Assembly: GCA_002372315.1 (NCBI GenBank)
Contig: DFFU01000012.1
Location: 1-64,000 of the forward strand
DNA from: Alphaproteobacteria bacterium UBA3768
Lineage (GTDB): Bacteria; Pseudomonadota; Alphaproteobacteria; CAAHEQ01; UBA3637
Length of the DNA stretch: 64,000 bases
Direction of reading: 5' to 3'
Position numbers and translations under genes: made by a program. Numbering within the stretch: the first letter of the stretch is position 1; every line of letters starts with the position of its first letter. Shown piece by piece: positions 18,161 through 26,005 of the stretch. The notes under the pieces were generated by a model. The model was not told the DNA's origin. It saw only the letters and a list, made by a program, of their open reading frames with translations, and did no database searches.

Positions 18161-18608
18161 TTTGATTTGTCTGTTGTTGTTGGTTTTTCCTGCATTAGCT
18201 TCTGAATTTCAGTCATTAAAGTATGATAAAGTAAATATGCGTGCGGGGCCTGGTGAAAAATTTCCTATCAAATGGGTATATCAGGAAAAAAATTATCCCA
18301 TAGAAGTATTGGATTCTTTTGAATTGTGGCGCCAAGTCCGTGATAAAGAGGGGGAAGTTGGCTGGATACATCAAAATCAATTGAGCAAGAATCGCTATGT
18401 TTTGATTCTAAAAGAATCTTCTTTATTCAAAAAAGCAGGTCAGCGTCCAATCGCAACTATACAGCCGGGTGTCATTGCACGCTTGGATCGTTGCCCTGAG
18501 GGGGATTACTGTCGTTTGACTGTTTATTCAAATGATGAAAAATACACAGGGTGGTTTTTGCGCTCTAATCTTTGGGGAATCAACCCAAACGAGATAATAG
18601 AAAAATAA
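18147..18608 (+). CDS. Exported SH3-domain protein
   Basis: A 153-residue protein with signal peptide MKKISLICLLLLVFPALA and two bacterial SH3-like beta modules. The first has the alphaproteobacterial signature VNMRAGPGEKFPIKWVYQ, then WRQVRDKEGEVGWIHQ; the second runs to the C-terminus (RLDRCPEGDYCRL, TGWFLRSNLWG). Such domains bind peptidoglycan or envelope partners in the periplasm. Possible starts are 18138, 18144 and 18147; AAGGA at 18134-18138 fits 18144 or 18147. It overlaps the end of the dUTPase-fold gene, so the two are probably co-translated. It might locally anchor the T4SS to the wall, but this family is also common outside secretion loci. Confidence 0.75.
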   Translation: MKKISLICLLLLVFPALASEFQSLKYDKVNMRAGPGEKFPIKWVYQEKNYPIEVLDSFELWRQVRDKEGEVGWIHQNQLSKNRYVLILKESSLFKKAGQRPIATIQPGVIARLDRCPEGDYCRLTVYSNDEKYTGWFLRSNLWGINPNEIIEK

Positions 18609-18842
18609 TGGCTCTCATCTTTGTCTGACAGGGCATTAAGCACAAAGCAGTATATGTTTTGGATATTCATGATGCGTAAAAATGACCGTAAAGAGTTGTT
18701 TAAAAACTCATTTAAGAAAAAAAATTAAAAAAGTACTTGACAAGCCTTTTATAATATGCAAAAGTGGTTTTGTAATTCCTGATTTTGGGGGATAGTTATG
18801 TTTATAATTATTCTGATAAATGGGGGTAATAATAACTTTCTA

Positions 18843-18987
18843 GAAAGGAAAAATGAAATGAGAAAGAATGAAAATGGACGTTCAATGATTGAAATGTTGG
18901 GCGTTTTGGCCATCATCGGTGTTTTGTCCGTGGGTGGTATTTATGGTTATACAGTGGCTATGCGCAAATACAAGGCCAATGAAATTG
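18843..18987 (+). repeat. Direct repeat copy 1 (145 bp), pilin 5' part
   Basis: The 145 bases from the ribosome site through codon ~43 of the first pilin gene are repeated at 19307-19451 with a single T/C difference. Identity ends sharply within the codon after AAT GAA ATT. Confidence 0.95.
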
Positions 18988-19304
18988 TTCAAACAGCCAG
19001 TATGTTGGCCACTTTGGCTCAATCTGCCAATGCAGGATTGGGAGGAGAAGTGAAATTGGGGGATTCTGGCTTGAACGATAATCCTGGTGGTGTTACATTG
19101 GATACAGATGCCACAAAAGCTGCAGCCCCTGCAGTTATGGCAAGTGGTGCCTCAGTTAAGGCGTCAGCTGTGACAATTAAATTAGGTACTGCTGACACTG
19201 ACTTGTGTGATGCAGTGAAAGCCATTGCACCATCTAAACCAACCAGTGGTCATGATACTTCGCCAGCTGCTCGTGCAGGTTATTATATCGACACTTGTTC
19301 ATAA
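18858..19304 (+). CDS. Type IV pilin-like / pseudopilin protein, tandem copy 1
   Basis: A 148-residue protein starting at 18858 behind GAAAGGAAAA. The prepilin leader MRKNENG is followed by RSMIEMLGVLAIIGVLSVG: Gly-1 at the cleavage point, Glu+5 and a hydrophobic helix, exactly the type IV pilin N-terminus that prepilin peptidase PilD cuts and methylates. The C-terminal head is unrelated to that of the next gene and ends YYIDTCS. No pilus ATPase, PilC or PilD genes are in the window, so assembly partners are elsewhere. Long upstream AT-rich region with a possible promoter (TTGACA at 18737) whose -10 I could not place well. Confidence 0.85.
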   Translation: MRKNENGRSMIEMLGVLAIIGVLSVGGIYGYTVAMRKYKANEIVQTASMLATLAQSANAGLGGEVKLGDSGLNDNPGGVTLDTDATKAAAPAVMASGASVKASAVTIKLGTADTDLCDAVKAIAPSKPTSGHDTSPAARAGYYIDTCS

Positions 19305-19306
19305 TT

Positions 19307-19451
19307 GAAAGGAAAAATGAAATGAGAAAGAATGAAAACGGACGTTCAATGATTGAAATGTTGGGCGTTTTGGCCATCATCGGTGTTTTGTCCGTGGGTG
19401 GTATTTATGGTTATACAGTGGCTATGCGCAAATACAAGGCCAATGAAATTG
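19307..19451 (+). repeat. Direct repeat copy 2 (145 bp), pilin 5' part
   Basis: Second copy of the repeat at 18843-18987; differs by one silent base (AAT to AAC, codon 5). It includes the ribosome site, so the duplication carries a translation start. Confidence 0.95.
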
Positions 19452-19747
19452 CCCAAACATTATCTATGTTGGCAACATTGGCAAAATCCGCCAATGCTGG
19501 TGCAGGTAAAAGTCTTGCGATTGGTGCATCTGGATTAGATACGACACCAGCGGGCGAAACTGTTACAGCCGAAGCTGATGGAACTGCAACTCCTGTTGTG
19601 GTAAAGGTAACAGCGCCTGCTTTGGATGGGGATCTCGGTAAAGCGGTGTGTGCGATTGTGCCCAAGACATCAGGCGCGGGTACAACAGCTGGATATTATG
19701 TTTGTGGTTGTACTGGCGGTGATGGCTGTCCGGCTGCTGGTGGCTAA
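19322..19747 (+). CDS. Type IV pilin-like / pseudopilin protein, tandem copy 2
   Basis: A 141-residue protein with the same first 43 residues as the gene at 18858 (prepilin signature GRSMIEML after leader MRKNEN), and then an unrelated head of similar composition with a C-terminal Cys-rich end (YYVCGCTGGDGCPAAGG). Pilin heads often carry a C-terminal disulphide loop, consistent with these cysteines. The start at 19322 is 17 bases after the previous stop, so the two are probably one transcript ending at the hairpin at 19771. Confidence 0.85.
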   Translation: MRKNENGRSMIEMLGVLAIIGVLSVGGIYGYTVAMRKYKANEIAQTLSMLATLAKSANAGAGKSLAIGASGLDTTPAGETVTAEADGTATPVVVKVTAPALDGDLGKAVCAIVPKTSGAGTTAGYYVCGCTGGDGCPAAGG

Positions 19748-19770
19748 TCGCCCGAATATGCTAAATTTAA

Positions 19771-19800
19771 AACACCTCGCTTGGACGGGGTGTTTTTTTA
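19771..19800 (+). terminator. Rho-independent terminator after pilin pair
   Basis: AACACCTCG and CGGGGTGTT form a stem (one mismatch) around a short loop, followed by a run of seven T. It closes the tandem pilin transcript. Confidence 0.85.
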
Positions 19801-19863
19801 TGTAAAATTACTTGCGTGAACAGGTGGAGTTTCATTTTTACGGTGGGATTTTTTGCTTTTTCC

Positions 19864-20829
19864 CTACAACGATTGCTCACTTTTTAAAAAGGCTTTTAAT
19901 TGTTCCAAATCGCGCGATAACAGGGCCTTTTTATAAAGGCTGGTATTAGGTTGTCCACGATAAAGTCCCATCATGTGTGGGATGATACGTGTGATGCGTT
20001 TGTAATTTTTTTGCATATAAGGTAACATCTTTTCCAAAATTTCTTCACGCGATAAAATGGGATGATTGTCTTGATAGAAAAGTTGATCCACCTCACGCAA
20101 TTCATATGGATGACCATACGCCCAACGCCCAATCATGACGCCATCCACGTGGCACAAATGTTCTTGTGCCTCATAAAGTGATAGGACATTGCCATTGATG
20201 GAAATGGGCATATCTGGAAAAGATTTTTTCAGCTTATACACCAGTTCATAATGAAGGGGTAAGCGCAACCTGTTTTCTTTGGGACGCCAATTGAGTTTAG
20301 CCTGACGGGCATGCACAATTAAATGTTTACAGCCCGCTTTTTGCACTAAATCCGCCAAATGAAAAAGTTCTTTATACCCATCTCCGCCCACATCCGACAA
20401 AGAAATCCGCGTTTTAACCGAAACGGGCAGAGGGGTTGCGGCCGACATTTCGGCCACACATTCCGCAATGACTTCGGGCGTTTTCATCAAGATAGCCCCG
20501 AATTTGCCCGATTGAACACGGGGACTGGGACAACCAGCGTTGATGTTAATCCCTTCGTAGCCCCAATTATAGGCCATTTTAGCACATTCAGCCATCAATT
20601 TGGGCTCACTGCCCCCCACTTGCAAAATGACGGGGTGCTCTTCGGGATTATAATCCAACAATAATTCTTTGTTGCGCCCCAAAATCAAAGCGGGGCAGGC
20701 CACCATTTCCGTGTATAAAACAGCATGATGGGTAATCAATCGCATAAAATAACGAAAATGCCGATCTGTCCAATCTAACATGGGGGCAATGGATATCGTA
20801 TCCGAAAAACATTGATTTTTTTGTGTCAT
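19864..20829 (-). CDS. dusA: tRNA-dihydrouridine synthase (DusA-type)
   Basis: A 321-residue flavoenzyme that reduces uridine to dihydrouridine in the D-loop of tRNA using NADPH. The N-terminal TIM barrel starts SIAPMLDWTDRHFRYF; NAGCPSPRVQSGKFGAILM holds the catalytic cysteine; HARQAKL and INGNVLSLYEAQ with GVMIGRWAYGHPY are FMN phosphate and C-terminal DusA motifs. Length is normal. It is transcribed convergent to the pilin pair and divergent from the DUF3126 gene. The start ATG at 20829 has no clear ribosome site. Confidence 0.92.
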   Translation of the reverse strand: MTQKNQCFSDTISIAPMLDWTDRHFRYFMRLITHHAVLYTEMVACPALILGRNKELLLDYNPEEHPVILQVGGSEPKLMAECAKMAYNWGYEGININAGCPSPRVQSGKFGAILMKTPEVIAECVAEMSAATPLPVSVKTRISLSDVGGDGYKELFHLADLVQKAGCKHLIVHARQAKLNWRPKENRLRLPLHYELVYKLKKSFPDMPISINGNVLSLYEAQEHLCHVDGVMIGRWAYGHPYELREVDQLFYQDNHPILSREEILEKMLPYMQKNYKRITRIIPHMMGLYRGQPNTSLYKKALLSRDLEQLKAFLKSEQSL

Positions 20830-20840
20830 TACTATATAAT
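20813..20840 (+). promoter_or_regulatory. Candidate promoter for DUF3126 gene and queA
   Basis: TTGATT at 20813-20818, 16-base spacer, TATAAT at 20835-20840. It overlaps the 5' end of dusA on the other strand. Confidence 0.5.
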
Positions 20841-20893
20841 ATCATAAAACCAAAAAAAAATGAACTGAAATTTACAAATGAAAGGGAAAGATT

Positions 20894-21115
20894 ATGACCT
20901 TAACCGAACAAGAAATGAATAAAATTCAACAATACTTGCGTCAATTGTTTTGGAATCCAGATATTTCTTTGCGCCCTAGCACTTCTAAGGATGGTCCTGC
21001 CGAAGTGTATATTGGTAAAGAATTTGTGGGCGTGATTTATAAAAATGATGATGAAGGCGAAATTTCTTTTGACTGGAATATGTCCATTTTAAATGAGGAT
21101 ATTGAACAGTTTTAA
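20894..21115 (+). CDS. DUF3126-family small protein
   Basis: A 73-residue protein starting at 20894 behind AAAGGGAAAG. The sequence (EMNKIQQYLRQLFWNP; AEVYIGKEFVGVIYKNDDEG; FDWNMSIL) matches my memory of DUF3126, a short alpha/beta protein conserved in Alphaproteobacteria and of unknown role. Its stop codon overlaps the queA start by one base (TAATG), so it is translationally coupled to queA. This is one of the clearer taxonomic markers in the window. Confidence 0.8.
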   Translation: MTLTEQEMNKIQQYLRQLFWNPDISLRPSTSKDGPAEVYIGKEFVGVIYKNDDEGEISFDWNMSILNEDIEQF

Positions 21116-22149
21116 TGAAAACAGCCCTTTTCAACTTTGATTTACCTGAGCATTTGATTGCAGCTCAACCTGTTGAACCACGGGATGCCGCACGGCTTTT
21201 ACATATTGATGGGATGAATTTGGGGGACTTCGGGATGTTGGATTTACCCGATTTACTGCGCCCTTCAGATGTATTGGTCTTTAATGATACAAAGGTCATT
21301 CCGGCGCGCCTTTATGGCCATAGAGGGCAAGCGAAAATTGAAATGACGCTGTTTAAACAACAGGATTTATCCACTTGGGAAACACTGATTAAAAACGCCC
21401 GTCGCTTACGTGTTGGGGATGAAATTGAATTTGAAAATAATTTAACAGGCACTGTTTTGAAGAAAATGGAAAGTGGTACTGTGGTAATCCAATTCAGCTT
21501 ATCGGGGGCCGAATTTTTTGCGTATTTACATCAAGTTGGGACAATGCCTTTGCCACCTTATATCAAACGCTTATGGGGTGGAAAGATTTCTGATAAAGCA
21601 GACTATCAAACTATTTATGCGCATAATGAAGGGGCTGTGGCCGCACCGACCGCGGGGCTTCATTTTACTCAACGTTTATTTGATGCGCTGGAACAAAAAG
21701 GGATTAAACGGGAATTTGTGACTTTGCATGTGGGAGGGGGTACCTTTTTACCTGTAAAGGTGGAGGATACAGAACAGCATCATATGCACGCTGAATACGG
21801 CGTAATTAGTCCGCAAGTGGCTGAACGATTAAATCAATATAAACATGAAGGCCGGCGTATTATTCCCGTTGGGACAACTTCTTTACGTCTTTTGGAATCA
21901 GCATCGGATGAAAATGGGATTTTGTATCCTTTTTCAAAAGAAACAGCAATTTTTATTACGCCAGGTTATCGGTTTAAATTTATTGATGCTCTGTTTACCA
22001 ATTTCCATACGCCTGAATCTACGCTGTTTATGTTAGTCAGTGCTTTGGCAGGATTGGATGAAATGCAGCACGCATATAAACATGCCATAGAAAAAGAGTA
22101 CCGTTTCTTTTCCTATGGCGATGCATGTCTGATTGAAAAAAAGATTTAA
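21115..22149 (+). CDS. queA: S-adenosylmethionine:tRNA ribosyltransferase-isomerase
   Basis: A 344-residue enzyme that transfers and isomerises the ribose of SAM to form epoxyqueuosine in tRNA. Family signatures are FDLPEHLIAAQPVEPRDAAR near the N-terminus, VFNDTKVIPARL, VAAPTAGLHFT, TLHVGGGTFLPV and HMHAEYG, and near the C-terminus GYRFKFIDALFTNFHTPEST. Length is normal. Coupled to the upstream DUF3126 gene, and convergent with a membrane-protein gene with which it overlaps by 4 bases. Confidence 0.95.
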   Translation: MKTALFNFDLPEHLIAAQPVEPRDAARLLHIDGMNLGDFGMLDLPDLLRPSDVLVFNDTKVIPARLYGHRGQAKIEMTLFKQQDLSTWETLIKNARRLRVGDEIEFENNLTGTVLKKMESGTVVIQFSLSGAEFFAYLHQVGTMPLPPYIKRLWGGKISDKADYQTIYAHNEGAVAAPTAGLHFTQRLFDALEQKGIKREFVTLHVGGGTFLPVKVEDTEQHHMHAEYGVISPQVAERLNQYKHEGRRIIPVGTTSLRLLESASDENGILYPFSKETAIFITPGYRFKFIDALFTNFHTPESTLFMLVSALAGLDEMQHAYKHAIEKEYRFFSYGDACLIEKKI

Positions 22150-22925
22150 TTTTTCTTTTTAATGGATTTTGTTACTTTATCTTGGCGCAATATTGCAACC
22201 AACATAATTATATCAGCAACTAACCAGGCTACTAGCCACTGGACAAGCATTGTTATGAAAAATAAAATGCTTACACCCAACCAAATAGGTAAATTAAAAT
22301 TCATATATGTTATAGTGGGTAAACCATAGCCAAAGTAACTGCCTATAAAATCACAGGATAAAACGCCCACATGTGCATACGCTGCATAGCGCCATACAGC
22401 ATAGGGTGCCAATTTTTTACGAATGGCTGGAATCAGGGTAAACAGTGCGAAAAGTCCCACCAAAACGAAATAAAAAATCCATAGACGCACAATGTAGAGC
22501 AGACTCAACAAAGCGGGTGCCCATATGGCAAAACGATGAAAATAGGTATGAATTTTTTCTGGATTTATGATGCCATTTTCGGGTAATTCAAATTGTGCCT
22601 GTGTAGCACCATTATTTAAAATTGAAACAGCTTTTTTAGTAATATAAATACCATCTTGAATGGCACCGACACCAATATAATCTCGATCCGTTTGGATGTA
22701 CAATAACGGCATATTTCCCAAAGAACGAGATGTGTTCAAATCCAAAGGATTTTGAACGGTCTTATCTTTAACAGTAATTGTTGGAATGGAATCAACAAAA
22801 TCTGTAAAAACAGGGTGGCTAAAAGCTGTTGTCAAAAGATTACTGCCTGCCCACCAGACAATGGCCGCAACCACTATATTAAAGGTAAAAACAATCCATA
22901 ATCCACGTTTTATTTTTAATTTCAT
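22146..22925 (-). CDS. DUF1189-like integral membrane protein
   Basis: A 259-residue protein; AAGGAGG at 22932-22938 selects the start at 22925. One N-terminal transmembrane helix (residues 8-30), an extracytoplasmic domain of about 110 residues (VFTDFVDSIPTITVKDKTVQ and so on), and then four further helices to the C-terminus. This plan (membrane helix, soluble loop with P-x-h-x-h-x-D-G turns, four-helix C-terminal membrane part) is like DUF1189 proteins, whose function is unknown. The family call is tentative. Confidence 0.55.
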   Translation of the reverse strand: MKLKIKRGLWIVFTFNIVVAAIVWWAGSNLLTTAFSHPVFTDFVDSIPTITVKDKTVQNPLDLNTSRSLGNMPLLYIQTDRDYIGVGAIQDGIYITKKAVSILNNGATQAQFELPENGIINPEKIHTYFHRFAIWAPALLSLLYIVRLWIFYFVLVGLFALFTLIPAIRKKLAPYAVWRYAAYAHVGVLSCDFIGSYFGYGLPTITYMNFNLPIWLGVSILFFITMLVQWLVAWLVADIIMLVAILRQDKVTKSIKKKN

Positions 22926-22985
22926 TTTTTTCCTCCTTCTGAATGATACTTTATATAAGCATTTTTTTTTGCTATTTGTCAAGGG

Positions 22986-23109
22986 CTATTTAAATAACTC
23001 TTTTTCTAATTGGCTAATTTCATCTTTTAATAATTTACCTCATTTGGCGTGCTTGATTTTTAAAAGTGCCAAATATTCCCATAGCGGCTGGTGGGTCATA
23101 TTGTTTCAT
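22986..23109 (-). pseudogene. Small ORF downstream of pfkA, needs +1 frameshift
   Basis: Five bases after the phosphofructokinase stop, AAGGG then ATG at 23109 open a frame reading MKQYDPPAAMGIFGTFKNQA through RQMR and then TAA at 23035-23037. Skipping one base at AGG-T-AA joins it to a frame reading KLLKDEISQLEKELFK and a stop at 22986. The joined 40-residue product has a plausible C-terminal amphipathic helix. Either it is a frameshifted pseudogene, a sequencing error, or a programmed +1 shift at AGG-TAA-A. I do not recognise the family. Confidence 0.4.
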
Positions 23110-23113
23110 ACCC

Positions 23114-24196
23114 TTAAAACTCTCCTATATAAATACCCAAGTTTTTGGCAACGTGAACCAGTTCTTCATTGGGATCCACTGGGGTATTTCCAATAGATAA
23201 AATTTCCGATAAAGATAAATCTGTCACGTGTCCATTTTGGTGGACAACAACACGATCTGTTTTGCCTTCAGCCAGTAACTTAACCGCATGAACACCAAAA
23301 CTGGATGCCAAAATACGATCTGAGGCACAGGGTGTTCCCGAACGCTGGATATGTCCTAAAATATTGCCACGGACATTAAAGCCATCTTCGGTCAGACGCT
23401 TCACAAAATAGCTGGATATTCCCCCAAAAGTGTGTCCGTTAATAGCGCGGTAATGCTCGCCTTCTGGAGTTTTAACACCCTCAGCTACTACCATCAATGC
23501 ATGGTTGCGCCCTTCGGCTTTAACGGCTTTTAGTTTTTTAACGATACCTTCATAGGTATAAGGAATTTCTGGAATCAAGGCAATGTCTGCAAAACCAGCA
23601 ATAGCCGATTGTAATGCCAAGTGTCCAGCCCCACGTCCCATAACTTCGGCAACCATTACGCGCTTATGACTGGCTGCGGTTGTATCTAACTTATCCAAAG
23701 CATCCATAACCACTTCGCGGGCGGTTTGAAAACCAATTGCCAAATCTGTTCCTGGGGCATCATTATCCATGGTTTTGGGGATACCCACCATTTTGACTCC
23801 TGCTTTTTGGCAATAACGGCTGACAATATTCATTGATCCATCCCCACCGATTACCACAAGTGCTTCCAATTTTAATTCGTCAACACCTGCCTTAAAACGT
23901 TCTAAAATTTGTTCATCGTTCAAAACTTCTGTAGAGCCATCTTCTTTCAAAAATTTATGGGCATCGGCTTGATTTGTTGTGCCCAACATGGTTCCTCCCA
24001 GTGTGGCAAAGGGAAATTCAAAATCTTTCATACTCATTTGGTGATAAGAAAGAGGGCGCAAAATTAATCCATTAGTAGCGTCATGAATACCGATGACTTC
24101 CCATCCACGTTCAATGGCGCTGGAAACAACGGCCCGAATGGCAGCATTTAATCCAGAACAATCTCCGCCACTTGTCAATAATCCGATTCTTTTCAT
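23114..24196 (-). CDS. pfkA: 6-phosphofructokinase
   Basis: A 360-residue glycolytic kinase forming fructose 1,6-bisphosphate. Motifs: GLLTSGGDCSGLNAAIRAVV (phosphate-donor loop), GGDGSMNI, PKTMDNDAPGTDLAIGF (catalytic Asp in TMDND), VMGRGAGHLAL, and LGHIQRSGTPCASDRILAS. The residue after GGD is Gly, as in ATP-using enzymes, whereas the Lys of PKTMDND is found in pyrophosphate-using and mixed-group enzymes (E. coli PfkA has PGTIDND), so donor specificity is not certain from sequence. Single gene with its own promoter; not part of the lpt operon (76-base gap). Confidence 0.9.
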   Translation of the reverse strand: MKRIGLLTSGGDCSGLNAAIRAVVSSAIERGWEVIGIHDATNGLILRPLSYHQMSMKDFEFPFATLGGTMLGTTNQADAHKFLKEDGSTEVLNDEQILERFKAGVDELKLEALVVIGGDGSMNIVSRYCQKAGVKMVGIPKTMDNDAPGTDLAIGFQTAREVVMDALDKLDTTAASHKRVMVAEVMGRGAGHLALQSAIAGFADIALIPEIPYTYEGIVKKLKAVKAEGRNHALMVVAEGVKTPEGEHYRAINGHTFGGISSYFVKRLTEDGFNVRGNILGHIQRSGTPCASDRILASSFGVHAVKLLAEGKTDRVVVHQNGHVTDLSLSEILSIGNTPVDPNEELVHVAKNLGIYIGEF

Positions 24197-24232
24197 TTAT
24201 GATCCTTTTTTTGATTTTTTTAAAGTGCTACT

Positions 24233-24261
24233 TTTATAGCCTTTTTTACTTTTTTTTACAA
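24233..24261 (-). promoter_or_regulatory. Promoter of phosphofructokinase gene
   Basis: On the minus strand TTGTAA (24261-24256), 17-base spacer, TATAAA (24238-24233), about 36 bases before the ATG at 24196, with AAGGATC as ribosome site between them. Confidence 0.6.
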
Positions 24262-24272
24262 GAAAATTTTAA

Positions 24273-25004
24273 TTAAAGTGAAAAATTCTTACCCAAATAA
24301 GTCTTACGGACTTTTTCGTCTGCAATGATTTCTTTTGGAGTGCCACATTTTAAAACAACACCATCATGCAAAATATAGGCTTTATCCACAATGCCCAAAG
24401 TTTCGCGCACGTTATGATCCGTAATTAAAACACCAATCCCGCGATTTTTAAGTTGGCCAACCAACTCTTTAATATCATTAACAGCGATAGGATCAATACC
24501 AGCCAAAGGTTCATCTAACAGGATAAAAGTGGGATGTCCTGCCAATGCACGTGCAATTTCCAAACGTCTGCGTTCACCACCGGACAGGGCGCGAGCTGGC
24601 GAAAAACGTAAATGTTCAATGGAAAATTCTTTTAAAAGTGCATCCAGTTCTTGTTCCACTTTTTCGGGATTTTTTTCGTTGAGTTGTAAAACTGCACGAA
24701 TATTGTCGGCCACATTTAGTCCACGAAAAATAGAGGCTTCCTGTGGTAAATATCCAATTCCCAACCGTGCCCGCCGGTAAACAGGAAATTTTGTGATATC
24801 TAAGCCATTTAAGGTAATCATTCCTTTATCGGGTGAAATGAGGCCTGTAACGCAATAGAAACTAGTTGTCTTTCCCGCACCATTTGGGCCTAAAAGACCA
24901 ACGGCCTCCCCTGTTTTGACAGATAATGAAACATCTTTTAAAACGATTCTTTTTTTATAACTTTTGCTTAAATTTTTCACAATAAGAGTGGATTCTGATT
25001 TCAT
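24273..25004 (-). CDS. lptB: LPS export ABC transporter ATPase LptB
   Basis: A 243-residue cytoplasmic ATPase that powers LPS extraction from the inner membrane by LptFG. Walker A GPNGAGKTT, Q-loop GYLPQEASIFRGL (typical LptB), signature LSGGERRRLEIARAL, Walker B FILLDEPLAGIDP, and H-loop ITDHNVRETL are all present. Its ATG overlaps the end of the LptC-LptA gene (ATGA), so the two are translationally coupled. rpoN and hpf, which often follow lptB in Alphaproteobacteria, are not here. Confidence 0.95.
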   Translation of the reverse strand: MKSESTLIVKNLSKSYKKRIVLKDVSLSVKTGEAVGLLGPNGAGKTTSFYCVTGLISPDKGMITLNGLDITKFPVYRRARLGIGYLPQEASIFRGLNVADNIRAVLQLNEKNPEKVEQELDALLKEFSIEHLRFSPARALSGGERRRLEIARALAGHPTFILLDEPLAGIDPIAVNDIKELVGQLKNRGIGVLITDHNVRETLGIVDKAYILHDGVVLKCGTPKEIIADEKVRKTYLGKNFSL

Positions 25005-26005
25005 TGCTTATCTCCCTTCACTTCACTGGGCATCAACTGCCCTTTAATTCGATCGCTGATGAGTTCACTTTTTCCTGTTTCCATATTCATAACGGCCTTG
25101 TTTCCATACATTTTGTGATTTCCTTGTGTAATCACAACATTACCTACAACTTCAGCTAATTTACTTTGGGGATTATAAATCCCATTATCACCTGAAATTT
25201 TTTGTTTTTTATTGTCAATCACAACGTGACCAAAAGCTTCAATTTTTTGAATACGATTGTTTTTATTATCTGTGTAATGCAAAACTGCTTTATCTGTCGT
25301 TAAGGTTTCGTTTGCTTGAACAACTTTCACCTGATCCATAGCGGTAATTGTTTTGGCAATTTGGTCAATCTGCATACCAGATTTTGAATAAACCGTTATA
25401 TTTTGTTTTTTATTTTTAATGATGGCAGTTGATTTTTTCTTAAATAAGATCAAGTTGCCCTTGTCGGCCATCCAAATGCCTTGAGCATTCAATTTTCCTG
25501 CGGGTCCAGAGATGCTGACAGGACTGTCGCCATCGGCTGTTCCTTGCGTGTAATCACATAAAACTTGACTGGTATGACCTACATAACCTGAATCTGTTTT
25601 GATATTGATTCTATCTTCAAAAAAAACTTGTTCTTTGCTCTGGTTGATTAGGGCATAGGGGGCTGTCAATGTCATGATGTCACCCGAGCTCATTTGATAG
25701 GTTCCCACAGGTTTTTCCATACGAACACTTTCTCCAACAGAATCTGTCTGGCGTACAGTGGGTGTGTTGAGCGTCATTGGTAATTTTTTATCACTGATGC
25801 CAAAAAAACGTAAATTTTCCATTTCAACCTGTGTTTGTTTCCCGTCGCTTGGAACGGCCAAAGAAAATTTATCTTTGTGTTGACTAAACTGAGGCCAAAC
25901 GACAATTAAAGCGATAATTAAAAAAGCAAAAACAGGTAAAGAACGTTTGGTAATTAAAACGCGTCGAGAATGTTTCTTTATTTGTAATAATCGTTGGGTA
26001 AGCAC
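25001..26005 (-). CDS. LptC-LptA fusion protein
   Basis: A 334-residue protein with no frameshift. Residues about 22-42 form a transmembrane anchor; 55-200 look like the periplasmic LptC domain (ENLRFFGISDKKLPMTLNTP, then beta strands of the form DIMTLTAPYALI, VSISGPAGKLNAQGIWM). From about 205 to 325 it has the OstA/LptA pattern: a repeated strand-turn with VYSKSGMQIDQ, KTITAMDQVKVVQANETLT, IEAFGHVVIDNKKQKISGDN, VGNVVITQGNHKMYGNKAV. LptC and LptA are normally separate proteins of about 190 and 160 residues; LptA has its own signal peptide. Here the LptA part is tethered to the membrane. It starts right after kdsD stops (26006/26005) and is coupled to lptB. Confidence 0.85.
   Translation of the reverse strand: MLTQRLLQIKKHSRRVLITKRSLPVFAFLIIALIVVWPQFSQHKDKFSLAVPSDGKQTQVEMENLRFFGISDKKLPMTLNTPTVRQTDSVGESVRMEKPVGTYQMSSGDIMTLTAPYALINQSKEQVFFEDRINIKTDSGYVGHTSQVLCDYTQGTADGDSPVSISGPAGKLNAQGIWMADKGNLILFKKKSTAIIKNKKQNITVYSKSGMQIDQIAKTITAMDQVKVVQANETLTTDKAVLHYTDNKNNRIQKIEAFGHVVIDNKKQKISGDNGIYNPQSKLAEVVGNVVITQGNHKMYGNKAVMNMETGKSELISDRIKGQLMPSEVKGDKQ

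Noticed and set aside
18609..18840. tRNA or small RNA gene
   Set aside because: I looked for cloverleaf sequences and TTCGA motifs and saw none; the stretch is simple AT-rich sequence with a TTGACA but no placed -10.
18843..19451. CRISPR-like or insertion-element repeat
   Set aside because: Only two copies of 145 bp, and both lie inside coding sequence starting at a ribosome site and ending in the pilin helix, so they are duplicated gene parts.
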